NCBI RefSeq assembly: GCF_004331735.1
Contig: NZ_SJSO01000001.1
Span: 248,001-312,000, forward strand
DNA length: 64,000 nt
Reading direction: 5' to 3'
From: Pedobacter psychrodurus
GTDB lineage: Bacteria; Bacteroidota; Bacteroidia; Sphingobacteriales; Sphingobacteriaceae
Shown here: positions 1 through 9,314 of the stretch, piece by piece
Layout of the letters: every line of letters starts with the position of its first letter
How positions within the stretch are numbered: the stretch's first letter is position 1
Program-made: the position numbers and the translations under genes
Notes under the pieces: model-generated
The model's database searches: none
Seen by the model: only the letters and a program-made list of their open reading frames with translations
Told to the model about the DNA's origin: nothing

Positions 1-97
1 ATGGTCGAAAACGAGTCTTAATGTGTTATAAAAACCAAAACAAAGTCTTGAAAATCAACGATTTGCGCGACAATGTTCTGGTTTGAATCTAATGAAG

Positions 98-169
98 TGG
101 TCCCGACGAGAATCGAACTCATATCTAAAGTTTAGGAAACTTCTATTCTATCCGTTGAACTACGGGACC
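98..169 (-). tRNA. tRNA-Arg (anticodon CCU)
   Basis: A complete cloverleaf reads on the minus strand. The acceptor stem pairs GGTCCCG (169-163) with CGGGACC (105-99), followed by discriminator A. The D stem is GTTC/GAAT, the anticodon stem GAAGT/ACTTT with loop TTCCTAA, and the T stem ATGAG/CTCGT around TTCGATT. The anticodon CCT reads the arginine codon AGG. The 3' CCA is not encoded, so it must be added after transcription. Confidence 0.95.
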
Positions 170-179
170 ATTTGTTGCG

Positions 180-187
180 CAAATATA
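180..187 (-). promoter_or_regulatory. Putative -7 box for the tRNA-Arg gene
   Basis: The minus strand reads TATATTTG, a match to the Bacteroidota -7 consensus TAnnTTTG, about 10 nt upstream of the tRNA 5' end. A clear TTTG -33 box at the usual spacing is not seen; a TTG lies 15 nt upstream. Confidence 0.45.
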
Positions 188-312
188 ACAAAAGTTTTCT
201 CGCAAGAGAATTCATTTTAACAAGCATTTATATAAAGGAAATTGCCTTTAAAAACATCAAAAATTAGTTATAACAGATGCTCATTAGGTTTGTTGCATCG
301 GGATATGTAAAA

Positions 313-344
313 AAAGCCATTTGAAAAATTAATCAAATGGCTTT
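313..344 (-). terminator. Intrinsic terminator after metG
   Basis: A perfect 12-bp stem (AAAGCCATTTGA with its complement) encloses an 8-nt loop. It is followed on the minus strand by a T-run, 22 nt beyond the metG stop. Confidence 0.8.
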
Positions 345-365
345 GTATTTTAATGCAGGTAAACA

Positions 366-2474
366 CTATCTAATTACACTACCCTCTTGGAACTTTTCTA
401 CAGGTGCCACAAAAGTGAGTTTACCTTCGGCATTTTCGGCCATTAAAATCATGCCTTGCGATAAAATCCCTTTAATTTCTCTAGGTGCCAGGTTAACAAT
501 CATACTTACCTGTTTGCCTACAATATCTTCGGGTTTATAATATTCGGCAATACCAGAAACCACAGTTCTTTCATCAATACCTGTATTTACCGTTAACTTT
601 AACAGTTTTTTGGTTTTCTCTACCTTTTCTGCGGCTACAATAGTGGCTACGCGGATATCCATTGCCGAGAAATCGTCAAACTGGATATTTTCTTTTGCCG
701 GAACAGCAACTACATTATTTGCCGCATTACTGGCCTTGCTTTGGTTGAGTTTCTCGATCTGGAAGTCGATCTCGGCATCTTCAATTTTATCAAACAATAA
801 CACAGCTTCTCCAATATCGTGACCACGTTTTAACAGGTTCACCGTACCCGCATCATCCCAATCATGACCGCCATTTTTGAGCATCTTCATTAACTTTTCG
901 GCTGTAAATGGCAAGAAAGGTTCGATCAGGATCTGGATATTGGCCGCTATTTGAAGTGCAATATGCAAGATTGTTCTTACGCGGTCTTCGTCGGTTTTAA
1001 TCAGTTTCCAGGGCTCGGTTTCGGCCAGGTATTTATTCCCTAAACGGGCAACGTTCATTACTTCTGATAGCGCCTCTCTAAAGCGGTAATTTTCTATAGA
1101 TGCAGAGATTTTAGCTGGGTAACCCGCCAATTCATCAATCACAGCTTGATCTACCTCAGCAATTTCCATACAGGTTGGTACCGAACCACCAAAGTATTTA
1201 TGCGTAAGCACTACTACGCGGTTTACAAAATTCCCGAGTATAGCTACCAGTTCGTTGTTGTTTCTTGCCTGAAAATCTTTCCAGGTAAAATCGTTATCCT
1301 TAGTCTCAGGGGCTGTTGCTGTTAATACATAGCGCAATACATCTTGTTTCCCTTCAAACTCTCTTAAATACTCGTTTAACCAAACTGCCCAATTTTTAGA
1401 AGTCGATATTTTTTGTCCTTCTAAGTTTAAGAATTCGTTTGCCGGCACATTATCAGCCAAGGTATATTCGCCATGTGCCATTAACATTGCAGGAAAAATA
1501 ATGCAATGGAAAACGATGTTATCTTTACCGATAAAATGAACCAGTTTGGTTTCGTCGCTTTTCCAGTATTCTTCCCAACCACATTTATCATTTTCGAAAC
1601 TGCTGATGTAATATTCTTCGGCTTTAGGATTCCACACATCGAGTTTAGCATAGTTACAGAGCTCTTTGGTTGCAGAAATATATCCGATAGGGGCATCGAA
1701 CCACACATAAAGCACTTTACCTTCAGCATCGCGAAGCGGAACACGCACACCCCAATCTAAATCTCTGGTCATTGCCCTTGGCTGTAAGCCAGCATTTAAC
1801 CAACTTTGGCATTGGCCGTAAACATTGGGGCGCCATTCTTTATGGCTTTCGATATAAGTCCTTAAACGGTCTTCATATTTATCAAGAGGCAGGAACCAGT
1901 TTTTAGTTTCCTTTAAAATTGGTTTATCGCCTGATAGGGTCGATTTTGGATTGATTAAATCGGTTGCATTAAGTGTAGAACCGCAGTTTTCGCACTGATC
2001 GCCATAAGCATTTTCGTTACCGCATTTAGGGCAGGTACCGGTAATGTAACGATCGGCTAAAAATTGTTTTGCAGTGGCATCGTAATATTGTTCGGTAACC
2101 TCTTCTGTAAAAACACCTTTATCGTAAAGGGTTTCGAAGAAATCGGCAGCCGTTTGGTGATGGGTAAGCGATGAGGTACGGTGATAGATATCGAAAGATA
2201 CACCAAACTCTTTAAAGGAATCGCCAATAATCTTATGGTACTTATCAACCACCTCTTGAGGGGTAATTCCTTCTCTTTTGGCTTTTAAAGTAATGGGCAC
2301 ACCATTTTCGTCAGATCCACAGATGAACTTTACATCGCGTTTATTCGACCTTAAATAACGGGCATAAATATCTGCAGGGATGTAAACACCAGCCAGGTGC
2401 CCAATATGAACCGGTCCATTGGTATATGGAAGCGCTGCAGTTACGGTATATCTTTTTATTTTACTATTATCCAA
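366..2474 (-). CDS. metG: Methionine--tRNA ligase with C-terminal tRNA-binding domain
   Basis: Charges tRNA-Met with methionine in the cytoplasm. The class I signature HIGH is at about residues 23-26 and a KMSKS-type loop reads KISTS at about 355-359. A CPKC...CENC zinc knuckle lies at about 148-164. The last 110 residues ([13 protein letters not shown] onward) form the EMAPII/Trbp111-like tRNA-binding domain used for dimerisation in long MetRS. Start choice: the frame stays open to an ATG at 2606, but that would overlap the divergent carboxypeptidase and lie upstream of a TATCTTTG -7 box at 2495-2502. A TTG at 2474 gives a normal N-terminus just before [15 protein letters not shown], for 702 residues. 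Function is certain from the motifs; the TTG start is an inference. Confidence 0.96.
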   Translation of the reverse strand: MDNSKIKRYTVTAALPYTNGPVHIGHLAGVYIPADIYARYLRSNKRDVKFICGSDENGVPITLKAKREGITPQEVVDKYHKIIGDSFKEFGVSFDIYHRTSSLTHHQTAADFFETLYDKGVFTEEVTEQYYDATAKQFLADRYITGTCPKCGNENAYGDQCENCGSTLNATDLINPKSTLSGDKPILKETKNWFLPLDKYEDRLRTYIESHKEWRPNVYGQCQSWLNAGLQPRAMTRDLDWGVRVPLRDAEGKVLYVWFDAPIGYISATKELCNYAKLDVWNPKAEEYYISSFENDKCGWEEYWKSDETKLVHFIGKDNIVFHCIIFPAMLMAHGEYTLADNVPANEFLNLEGQKISTSKNWAVWLNEYLREFEGKQDVLRYVLTATAPETKDNDFTWKDFQARNNNELVAILGNFVNRVVVLTHKYFGGSVPTCMEIAEVDQAVIDELAGYPAKISASIENYRFREALSEVMNVARLGNKYLAETEPWKLIKTDEDRVRTILHIALQIAANIQILIEPFLPFTAEKLMKMLKNGGHDWDDAGTVNLLKRGHDIGEAVLLFDKIEDAEIDFQIEKLNQSKASNAANNVVAVPAKENIQFDDFSAMDIRVATIVAAEKVEKTKKLLKLTVNTGIDERTVVSGIAEYYKPEDIVGKQVSMIVNLAPREIKGILSQGMILMAENAEGKLTFVAPVEKFQEGSVIR

Positions 2475-2494
2475 AACAATTTTTATTAATTTGG

Positions 2495-2502
2495 CAAAGA
2501 TA
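2495..2502 (-). promoter_or_regulatory. Putative -7 box for metG
   Basis: The minus strand reads TATCTTTG, a full match to TAnnTTTG, 20 nt upstream of the proposed TTG start of metG. No obvious TTTG partner is visible, so only the -7 element is claimed. Confidence 0.45.
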
Positions 2503-2514
2503 AGTGTTTTGAAG

Positions 2515-3414
2515 ATGATTAAGCAGCCCCCGTATTTAAAAAAAGGAGATAAGATTGCCCTGGTATGTCCGGCAAAGAAATTACCCAAACCTATAGACCA
2601 TGCCATAGCACGATTGGAAAGCTGGGGTTTGGAGGTTATTATTGGCGAAAGTGTATACGCCAGTCACCACCAGTTTGCAGGAACCGATGCTTTAAGAACT
2701 AAAGACATTCAGCGTTTTTTAGATGATCCATCCATAAAAGCGATTATTTCGGGTCGTGGTGGTTATGGTACCATCAGGATTATTGATGACCTGAACTTTA
2801 CGGAATTTAACAAGAACCCTAAATGGTTTGTAGGTTTCAGCGATATTACCGTTCTGCTCTCGCACCTTATTGCACAATGTAATACACAGTGCATGCACGC
2901 ACAAATGCCCTATACATTTGATGAATCTACAGCAGATGCTTTACTTTCTTTACAGAAGGCTTTATTTGGCGAAAAACAGACCTATTCTTATCAAAGCGCG
3001 TTTAAAAATCGGGCAGGAGAGTCGACCGGGGTTTTGATTGGTGGCAATTTAAGTTTGCTTACCATGGTACAGGGCTCGGTTTCGGAAATGGATTTTACAG
3101 ATAAAATTCTCTTTTTGGAAGACGTTGGCGAGCAAGAATACGGCATAGACCGCATGTTGCGTATGCTGAAAAGGGCGGGTAAGCTAAAAGCCTTAAAGGG
3201 TCTAATTATCGGTGCTTTTAATGAAATTGAAGAAGAAAAGATTTCTTTCGGGCAAACGGCTGATGAAGTAATTTGGGATATTGTTAAGGACTATGATTTT
3301 CCGGTCTGCTTTAATTTCCCAACGGGACATATTGATAATAACCTCAGTATGGTTTTAGGTGCTGAGGTGAACTTAAAAGTAGAAACAAACAATGTTCAAT
3401 TTAAATATTTATAA
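2515..3414 (+). CDS. LD-carboxypeptidase (peptidase S66 family)
   Basis: Probable serine peptidase cleaving the L,D bond (LdcA type) of muropeptide tetrapeptides in peptidoglycan recycling; MccF-type self-immunity peptidases share the fold. With the ATG at 2515 the protein has 299 residues, normal for S66. The nucleophile is Ser109 in GFSDIT, after the GRGGYG segment; Glu202 (LEDVGE) and His272 (PTGHIDNN) complete the triad seen in the family. No signal peptide is visible, which fits a cytoplasmic recycling enzyme. An ATG farther upstream (2419) lies inside the metG coding region and is unlikely. The stop is separated by one base from the doxX start, so the two genes are probably co-transcribed. 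Confidence 0.9.
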   Translation: MIKQPPYLKKGDKIALVCPAKKLPKPIDHAIARLESWGLEVIIGESVYASHHQFAGTDALRTKDIQRFLDDPSIKAIISGRGGYGTIRIIDDLNFTEFNKNPKWFVGFSDITVLLSHLIAQCNTQCMHAQMPYTFDESTADALLSLQKALFGEKQTYSYQSAFKNRAGESTGVLIGGNLSLLTMVQGSVSEMDFTDKILFLEDVGEQEYGIDRMLRMLKRAGKLKALKGLIIGAFNEIEEEKISFGQTADEVIWDIVKDYDFPVCFNFPTGHIDNNLSMVLGAEVNLKVETNNVQFKYL

Positions 3415-3415
3415 G

Positions 3416-3823
3416 ATGGCGATTTTAGATAATTTAGGAAAATACCGCAATACAGGCTTGTTGCTGCTACGTATTGGTTTAGGCGCAATGTTTATTATTC
3501 ATGGTTTCCCGAAACTTGCGGGCGGCCCAACCGGCTGGACTGGTTTAGGAGGAAGTATGAAAGTAATAGGCATAGACTTTTTACCTATATTTTGGGGCTT
3601 TATGGCCGCCGCTACCGAAACCTTTGGTGGTTTCCTTTTAATTGTGGGATTGTTTTTCCGTCCGGCGCTAATCTTATTAATCTTTACGATGATTATAGCG
3701 GCACTGGTTCATTTTGGCAAAGGAGATGGATTACAAGGTGCCAGCCATGCGATTGAATTGGGCATTGTTTTTTTCGGATTGATTTTTATTGGCCCGGGGA
3801 AATATAGTGTGGATAAGAAATAA
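3416..3823 (+). CDS. DoxX family membrane protein
   Basis: A 135-residue integral membrane protein of the DoxX/TQO-small-subunit superfamily, whose members are often linked to quinone or thiol redox chemistry; the substrate is unknown. About four hydrophobic segments are visible, beginning with LLLLRIGLGAMFIIHGFPKL, which contains the family's conserved R-x-GLG...HG-x-PK pattern. The ATG at 3416 sits one base after the carboxypeptidase stop; an earlier ATG at 3392 lies inside that gene. A decayed copy of its 3' end occurs at 9124-9246. Confidence 0.88.
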   Translation: MAILDNLGKYRNTGLLLLRIGLGAMFIIHGFPKLAGGPTGWTGLGGSMKVIGIDFLPIFWGFMAAATETFGGFLLIVGLFFRPALILLIFTMIIAALVHFGKGDGLQGASHAIELGIVFFGLIFIGPGKYSVDKK

Positions 3824-3842
3824 GCTTAAATTCCTTCAGTTT

Positions 3843-3881
3843 AAAAAGAAAGGCCTGGAAAATTTCCAAGCCTTTCTTTTT
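3843..3881. terminator. Bidirectional terminator between doxX and SusC/D locus 1
   Basis: The arms AAAAAGAAAGGC and GCCTTTCTTTTT form a hairpin with A-tract and T-tract ends, so it can end transcription from doxX (+) and from the convergent lipoprotein gene (-). Confidence 0.85.
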
Positions 3882-3887
3882 AACAAA

Positions 3888-4340
3888 TTATCCGGTAATG
3901 TTAATGGTAAAAAAGCGTTTTACTGTCTGTCCATTACCAAGGGTGGCCGTAACGGTTAAAACAACTGCCCCACTTGTACCAGAGGTTGGGAGTGGAGCAT
4001 CAGCCGCACCACGTAAATCTTTTACCAGTTTAGTAAAGGTGTAAGAACCACCACTTACTGTAGCCGTGCCCAGATTGTTAACCACTGTACCTGTTGGCGT
4101 AGTAAACAAAAGTGTTTTTACATCTCCACTATAAGTAATTACAATTTTTACAGTCCCCGTTCCTTTTATCAGAGGGGGTGTAGTACTAACATAACTTGAA
4201 TATGTGCCCGATACCGTATTTAAGTTACCATCAAAAGTAATGGTAGCGGCTGTATCAACTGTTTCAGGTTGCTTTGGATCTTTTTTGCATGAGGCCAAGC
4301 CTAAAATTGATGCAAATAATATGATTAAAATTCTTTTCAT
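3888..4340 (-). CDS. Small lipoprotein, third gene of SusC/D locus 1
   Basis: Not assigned to a known family. The 150-residue protein has a lipoprotein signal peptide ending LGLASC, with Cys19 as lipid site followed by KKD. Charged residues directly after Cys resemble signals reported to send Bacteroidota lipoproteins to the cell surface. The remainder is Thr/Val/Gly-rich with alternating hydrophobic residues (TVKIVITYSG, AVVLTVTATLG), suggesting a single beta-sandwich domain. It starts 8 nt after the susD stop, so it belongs to the operon and may be an accessory substrate-binding lipoprotein. That role is inferred from position only. Confidence 0.7.
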   Translation of the reverse strand: MKRILIILFASILGLASCKKDPKQPETVDTAATITFDGNLNTVSGTYSSYVSTTPPLIKGTGTVKIVITYSGDVKTLLFTTPTGTVVNNLGTATVSGGSYTFTKLVKDLRGAADAPLPTSGTSGAVVLTVTATLGNGQTVKRFFTINITG

Positions 4341-4348
4341 AGTTATAA

Positions 4349-5824
4349 TTATTTATCCCAAAATACAGATTTTACAAATACTGAAGGTCGGGCCGGTGTG
4401 TTAGGATTGTAACTTCTTTCGTTAAATGAGTACGGTAATATACGCGGAATGGCTGTTGCAGGAGACACTGGTGAGAGTGAAGGAAAACCTGTTCTTCTCC
4501 AATCGGTCCATGGTTCTATAGCCACCCCAAAGTTAGATACAAATTTTTCTTCAATAATTTTTTGGAGTGCATTACCTGTAATTACGGTTCCATTGGCTGA
4601 AGCCAGATAAGTAGCTAAACCGCTATTTACTGCTGTAGCTTCTGCAGCATCCGAAAATTCCACGGCAGAAGCAAACGAGGCGGTTATACCTGCTTTATAA
4701 TAAGTATCTGCGGTAACCAAATCGCTTCCGCCATTGGTTCTGGCATAATATTCTGCTAATATTTGATTTTGCTCAGCAAAAGTTAACATTCTTATAGGCG
4801 CCTCACCAGAATATGCGCCTGCAGCTAGCTTTCCTCTTATATAAGTGCTCATTCGGGAGAACGCAGTACTTACCACTACATCACCATTGCCATTTGTGGC
4901 ACCCACATAAACTCCACCTTGTAAAGTGAAAAATGAATTTCTTCTGCTATCGCTCTTTGCATTCATGATATCCACCAATGTTTTACTTGGAAAAAACTGG
5001 TTTGGCCTTGATCCTTCGAATTGGTGAATAGGGTTGGTCTGATTGGCTGAAGTTAAAAACCGCATTTGAAAATTATCAGCATTTGTTCTTAACAACTTGT
5101 TGGCAGCAAGAATAGCTAATATTCCTGTTTTGGCCTTAGTTGCATCAGCAGCTGTAGCATTTGTAGAGAAATAATGAATATACATCCGCAATTTCAATGC
5201 ATTACCAAAACGCTCCCATTTATCCATATCGCCACCATAAAATAAATCATCGGTGGTTGGTGTCAACAAAGATGCTTTTTTAATATCAGCAATACCTTCG
5301 TCAATTAAGCCAAACAAATTATCATAAATGGTAGAAGAGCCATCGAATTTGGGTTTTAAGTTTGTTTCGTAACCAATGGCTTCTGAATATGGAAGATCTC
5401 CATAAGCATCAACATGCGTTTGATAAACATAGGCTTTTACCAGCTCGGCAACACCAGCATATTTAGGGCTTGTTGCTTTGGTTTTTTCGATCACTTTCTG
5501 CAAATCTGCCAATGTTCCTGCAAAAGTAGCACCCCAGGTATTATTGATATCGCTTTCACCTACTGCATATTTATCATATTGAGTAGGTTGGGCGGCGCCA
5601 CCACCCTGTGCAGCAAATTGTTGCACCCATAAAGAGGTAAACCGATGAATATCAGACCCCATTGTAAAGCCCACTCTACCTTGTGCTGCAGGTAAAACCA
5701 AACTTGCGTCTGGATCTTTTAATCGTGTAGGATCATCATTAATGTCTACAAATTTCTTGCACGAGCTCAGTCCTATCATGGCTAACGCCAATCCAAAAAC
5801 TATTTCTTTTATATTAATTTTCAT
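4349..5824 (-). CDS. SusD/RagB-type nutrient-binding lipoprotein (SusD-like_2 type), locus 1
   Basis: Surface lipoprotein that closes over its SusC partner and captures substrate. The signal peptide ends in GLSSC (Cys22), followed by KKFVDINDDP; the NDDP tract and early ALVLPAAQ-like region are typical of the SusD-like_2 subfamily rather than canonical RagB. The 491 residues fit. Helical repeat segments cover about 60-230, and WTDWRRTGFP near the C-terminus is the usual SusD W-x-D-x-R-R-x-G motif. It lies 18 nt downstream of its susC. The other three SusD proteins here are of the RagB/SusD type, so this locus is not a simple recent copy of them. Confidence 0.9.
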   Translation of the reverse strand: MKINIKEIVFGLALAMIGLSSCKKFVDINDDPTRLKDPDASLVLPAAQGRVGFTMGSDIHRFTSLWVQQFAAQGGGAAQPTQYDKYAVGESDINNTWGATFAGTLADLQKVIEKTKATSPKYAGVAELVKAYVYQTHVDAYGDLPYSEAIGYETNLKPKFDGSSTIYDNLFGLIDEGIADIKKASLLTPTTDDLFYGGDMDKWERFGNALKLRMYIHYFSTNATAADATKAKTGILAILAANKLLRTNADNFQMRFLTSANQTNPIHQFEGSRPNQFFPSKTLVDIMNAKSDSRRNSFFTLQGGVYVGATNGNGDVVVSTAFSRMSTYIRGKLAAGAYSGEAPIRMLTFAEQNQILAEYYARTNGGSDLVTADTYYKAGITASFASAVEFSDAAEATAVNSGLATYLASANGTVITGNALQKIIEEKFVSNFGVAIEPWTDWRRTGFPSLSPVSPATAIPRILPYSFNERSYNPNTPARPSVFVKSVFWDK

Positions 5825-5842
5825 ATTTAAACTCTCCTAATA

Positions 5843-8800
5843 CTAAAATGATAATTTTAAAAATCCACCATACGTTCTAGTTTGAGGCTGGCCATTATAC
5901 TCTATACCTTGTCCATTACCAACACCTAAAAGGTTATTCTCTGGATCTAAGTGAGGAAAATTAGGCGCATACATCAAAAGATTTCTTCCCGTTAGCCCAA
6001 CATTAATTCCTTTTATAAATTTAAGTTTGGTTAACAATTTGCCAGGGATACGATAAGATAACGTGGCTTCACGTAATCTGATCCAAGAACCATCAAAAAC
6101 GGCATATTCTTGCGCTGCTGCTGAATATAAATCGCCATAATACTGCTCCGCTGTAATTAAGGTATTGTTCGGTGTGCCATCTGCGTAAACGCCATTATGT
6201 ACATATAAACGATCTCTGTTGCCGGTTTCGGCCGCAACACCGTATCTTCTTAAATCGGTAATTGTTCTAGAGTAAATATCGCCGCCATAACGAATATCTG
6301 CAAATAAGCTTAACGATAAGCCTTTATAAGAGAATGTTGTATTTACACCACCAGTCCATTTTGGATTTGGATCGCCTATTGGCTGTAATTCTGTTGTGTT
6401 GATCTGGCCAGAGCTTAATCTACCATTTGCATCAACAACATCTTTACCGTTAAGTTTCTTAAATACCTGCCCAAACAGGGTACCATATTGATATCCGGTA
6501 ACGATACGGCCTTGTGGATTTGTAAAACCACCATTACCGATAAAAGGTACACCTGGCGCTAACTCTACAACCTCATTTCTTCCTTTAGTAAAGTTTACGG
6601 ATAGATCCCAGTTAAAATTTGTAGATCTTATCGGCGTTCCACTAATCAACAATTCAATTCCATGAGCTTTTAAGGTTCCTGCATTTAGCAATGTGCTTCC
6701 AAAGCCTGAAGATGGTGCGCTTGGAACAGAAAATATAATGTCGGTACTTTTTGTACTATAGTAGGCAATATCAATGCTTAATCTATCTTTTAAGAACTTA
6801 GCTTCTAAACCAATTTCTTTTGACGCAGTAAATTCGGGTTTGATATTAATGTTACCCGCTGCATCCGAATAGGTTTGCCCATTTACGCCATTAAATGGGA
6901 AAATTAAATTTGGCCCAAAACCATCAGAAGGGCCTGCAGTACCAAAATAGGTGCCGGTACTGTAAACTGGTGCTTCTCTACCTACTTTCGCATAGTTAGC
7001 CCTGATTTTCAAATAAGTTAAAATATCATTTTTCTTTAACTCAGGGAAAGCCTCGGTAGCAATGAAACTGGCATCAACCTTAGGATAAAAATAACTTCTT
7101 TTATCTGGAGCAAATGTTGAGGAAACATCTCTACGTCCTGTAAACGACAGGTATGCAAAAGATTTATAATCTAAACTAATATCGGCATATACCCCAACAA
7201 GACTTTGTTCTGTTATCGCTTGAAACGGAACATAAGTTAAGGTATTAGAGATATTGTAATTATGGGCAGCCTGTATACCATTACCAGTAACCTGAAGCTG
7301 ATCTAATCTTCTGTAGTTAATCTCGTTACCCAATAAAAATCTGGCGCCAAAATCTTTTAAGAATCTTTTATTGGCTACTAAATTGAAGTATGAACTTACT
7401 TCACGTCTGTTTGTTGTATTATCTATAATAGAACCAGCCCTACTCGCTGATTGGTTATTATTAGATGATTTCTCATTAATTGTTTTCGATACATTGGTGT
7501 ATTGATCTATACCAATTTTATAATTAGCACTTAACCAGTCTGTTATTTTATAATCAAGGCCAGCATTACCGATTACACGGTCTATTTTTTGTTTAAACAG
7601 GATATATTTGATAGACCATAACGGATTATCTGTTCCTAAAATATTGTAATAAGTATAGCCTGCATTGGGAACACGGCTTGTAGGTATGTTATTTAAACCA
7701 GCAGGGGTTTCGAAAGGATAATTTGCTAGATTATATGTTCTAGGTAATGTAGCACCATCAAACAAAGGGTTCGATCTTGCATTTCCTGTAGGTGTACCTA
7801 CAGAATTATTACGAATATATTGTACAGAAGCACTAACGGTAAGCCTTTTAGTTAATTCTGTATTGGCATTAACAGTAAAGTTGTTCTTTGCTAAAGTATT
7901 GTTGTCTATATATCCGTTTTCTTTAAAGTTTCCGTAGTTAAAGTAATAAGCTGTTTTATCGGTTCCACCAGAAAACGTCACGTTATTCTGCAAGTTATAA
8001 CCTCCTTTAAATATATCCTTAACATTATCTGGATAAGCGGTAAGGGTTTCAGGGTTACCGAGGTAATTGGTCACTGTTTGCCCGGTTATCTTAGCTCCCC
8101 ACGACATTTGAGAAAAAGAATCGTATAGACCATTGGTTCCTTGCGAGTATTCGTTCTGATAATCTGGCAAACGATTAACTTCTATGTAGTTGTAGTTACT
8201 GCTTAACTCCACTCGCCCAGTTTGGCCTTTGTTTCCTTTTTTAGTGGTTACAATAACAGCTCCAGCAACGGCTCTTGAACCATACAGTACTGCAGCAGCA
8301 GGTCCTTTTAAAATGGTTACAGATTCGATGTCATCCTGATTTAGATCAATACCTCTGTTTGAGTTTGTACTACCAGTATTAACACCTTGCGCACCCCCAC
8401 CATTATCTATAGGAATGCCATCCAGTACCCATAACGGTTGGTTCGATCCCGTAAAGGTTGTGGCTTGCCTGATATTAATGTTTGATGATGCACCAGTTGC
8501 ACCACCTGTTGATAGGATTTTTACACCAGCAACTTTACCGGCGAGTGCGTTAACCACATTGGTTGAACGACCAGCTGTTAAATCGCTGTTCTTAACTGTA
8601 GTAGTCGCATAACCTAATGATTTGGTTTCGCGTTTTTGCCCTAATGCAGTAACAATTACTTCAGATAAAGATTTGGAATCTGTTTCTAAAGATGCGTTTA
8701 CTACGCTACCTCTAATGGCAACTTCTTGTGTAGAATAACCTACAGAAGAAAAAATTAACGCTTTGGCATCGGCACTTACCTTAATAGAAAATTTACCTGC

Positions 8801-8971
8801 CGCATTTGTAGAGACACCAGAGTTGGATGCGTCTTTAATTCTTACACTTACGCCAGGGAGGGGTAATCCATCTTCCTGAGCCGTAACTGTTCCAGTGATT
8901 GTTCGATCTTGCGCTATTGCTGAGGTGGCAATAAATAGCAATATGAACAAACTTTGTAGAAGTTTTTTCAT
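5843..8971 (-). CDS. SusC/RagA-type TonB-dependent outer-membrane transporter, locus 1
   Basis: Imports a nutrient across the outer membrane using TonB energy, with the SusD encoded next. Of 1042 residues, a signal peptide (MKKLLQSLF...AIAQ) is followed by a carboxypeptidase-regulatory-like domain (about 24-105), a TonB-box-like stretch (LSEVIVTALG), then the plug with PLWVLDGIPID and DIESVTILKGPAAAVLYGSRA (written here with one departure from the usual KDAS). The C-terminal barrel ends in Phe (LKLSF). No STN domain is present, so no FecR/ECF-sigma signalling is expected. The first 130 coding bases and the 70-bp leader are nearly identical to those of locus 2. Substrate unknown. Confidence 0.93.
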   Translation of the reverse strand: MKKLLQSLFILLFIATSAIAQDRTITGTVTAQEDGLPLPGVSVRIKDASNSGVSTNAAGKFSIKVSADAKALIFSSVGYSTQEVAIRGSVVNASLETDSKSLSEVIVTALGQKRETKSLGYATTTVKNSDLTAGRSTNVVNALAGKVAGVKILSTGGATGASSNINIRQATTFTGSNQPLWVLDGIPIDNGGGAQGVNTGSTNSNRGIDLNQDDIESVTILKGPAAAVLYGSRAVAGAVIVTTKKGNKGQTGRVELSSNYNYIEVNRLPDYQNEYSQGTNGLYDSFSQMSWGAKITGQTVTNYLGNPETLTAYPDNVKDIFKGGYNLQNNVTFSGGTDKTAYYFNYGNFKENGYIDNNTLAKNNFTVNANTELTKRLTVSASVQYIRNNSVGTPTGNARSNPLFDGATLPRTYNLANYPFETPAGLNNIPTSRVPNAGYTYYNILGTDNPLWSIKYILFKQKIDRVIGNAGLDYKITDWLSANYKIGIDQYTNVSKTINEKSSNNNQSASRAGSIIDNTTNRREVSSYFNLVANKRFLKDFGARFLLGNEINYRRLDQLQVTGNGIQAAHNYNISNTLTYVPFQAITEQSLVGVYADISLDYKSFAYLSFTGRRDVSSTFAPDKRSYFYPKVDASFIATEAFPELKKNDILTYLKIRANYAKVGREAPVYSTGTYFGTAGPSDGFGPNLIFPFNGVNGQTYSDAAGNINIKPEFTASKEIGLEAKFLKDRLSIDIAYYSTKSTDIIFSVPSAPSSGFGSTLLNAGTLKAHGIELLISGTPIRSTNFNWDLSVNFTKGRNEVVELAPGVPFIGNGGFTNPQGRIVTGYQYGTLFGQVFKKLNGKDVVDANGRLSSGQINTTELQPIGDPNPKWTGGVNTTFSYKGLSLSLFADIRYGGDIYSRTITDLRRYGVAAETGNRDRLYVHNGVYADGTPNNTLITAEQYYGDLYSAAAQEYAVFDGSWIRLREATLSYRIPGKLLTKLKFIKGINVGLTGRNLLMYAPNFPHLDPENNLLGVGNGQGIEYNGQPQTRTYGGFLKLSF

Positions 8972-9041
8972 AAAAAATAATTTAGTTTAGTTAATAATAA
9001 TCCAAGATATGATTTAGTATTCTGTAATGCAAATTTTACAA
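8842..9041 (-). repeat. 200-bp conserved leader plus susC front, copy 1
   Basis: This block covers 130 bp of the susC 5' end and 70 bp upstream. It matches 13813-14012 over the same length with about four mismatches and no gap, while the two susC genes diverge immediately inside it. The identity includes synonymous positions and non-coding leader, which points to recent duplication or gene conversion. Confidence 0.9.
9002..9033 (-). promoter_or_regulatory. Putative promoter of SusC/D locus 1
   Basis: On the minus strand TTTG (9033-9030) is followed after 20 nt by TATCTTGG (9009-9002), one mismatch from TAnnTTTG. The same layout with TATATTGG is found before locus 2. Spacing suits a Bacteroidota housekeeping promoter. 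Confidence 0.45.
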
Positions 9042-9123
9042 GCTTTAAATCTTTAGCCATTGACAATGTCAAAGTACTTATAACAAATAGGTTACCTTTA
9101 TAAGTTAGAGTCTAGTTTTAAAG

Positions 9124-9246
9124 AAATGATTGCTATTATTTAGATGGGTATAAAAAGATACCAGCCAGGTAAAGAATTAGAGGCATTGTTTTTTTTTTAG
9201 ATTGATTTTTATTGATCCGGGTAGATATAGTGTGGATAAGAAATAA
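9124..9246 (+). pseudogene. Decayed 3' end of a doxX gene
   Basis: The last 86 bp (9161-9246, ending in TAA) align with the last 83 bp of the intact doxX at 3741-3823, with only about four mismatches over the final 47 bp. The preceding bases (GATGATT-like and GATGG stretches) align more loosely, with deletions. In-frame stops and a lengthened T-run destroy the reading frame. As with the intact gene, the remnant is followed after about 18 nt by a convergent terminator and then a susD gene. Confidence 0.8.
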
Positions 9247-9264
9247 ACGATTATTAGATAAAAT

Positions 9265-9300
9265 AAGAAAGCCCGCCGAAGAAGTTCGACGGGCTTTCTT
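9265..9300. terminator. Terminator of SusC/D locus 2
   Basis: A 16-bp near-perfect stem (AAGAAAGCCCGCCGAA pairing with its complement) encloses a 4-nt loop. A-rich and T-rich flanks allow function in both directions. It lies 14 nt beyond the susD stop. Confidence 0.88.
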
Positions 9301-9314
9301 ATCAAGGCATAAAA

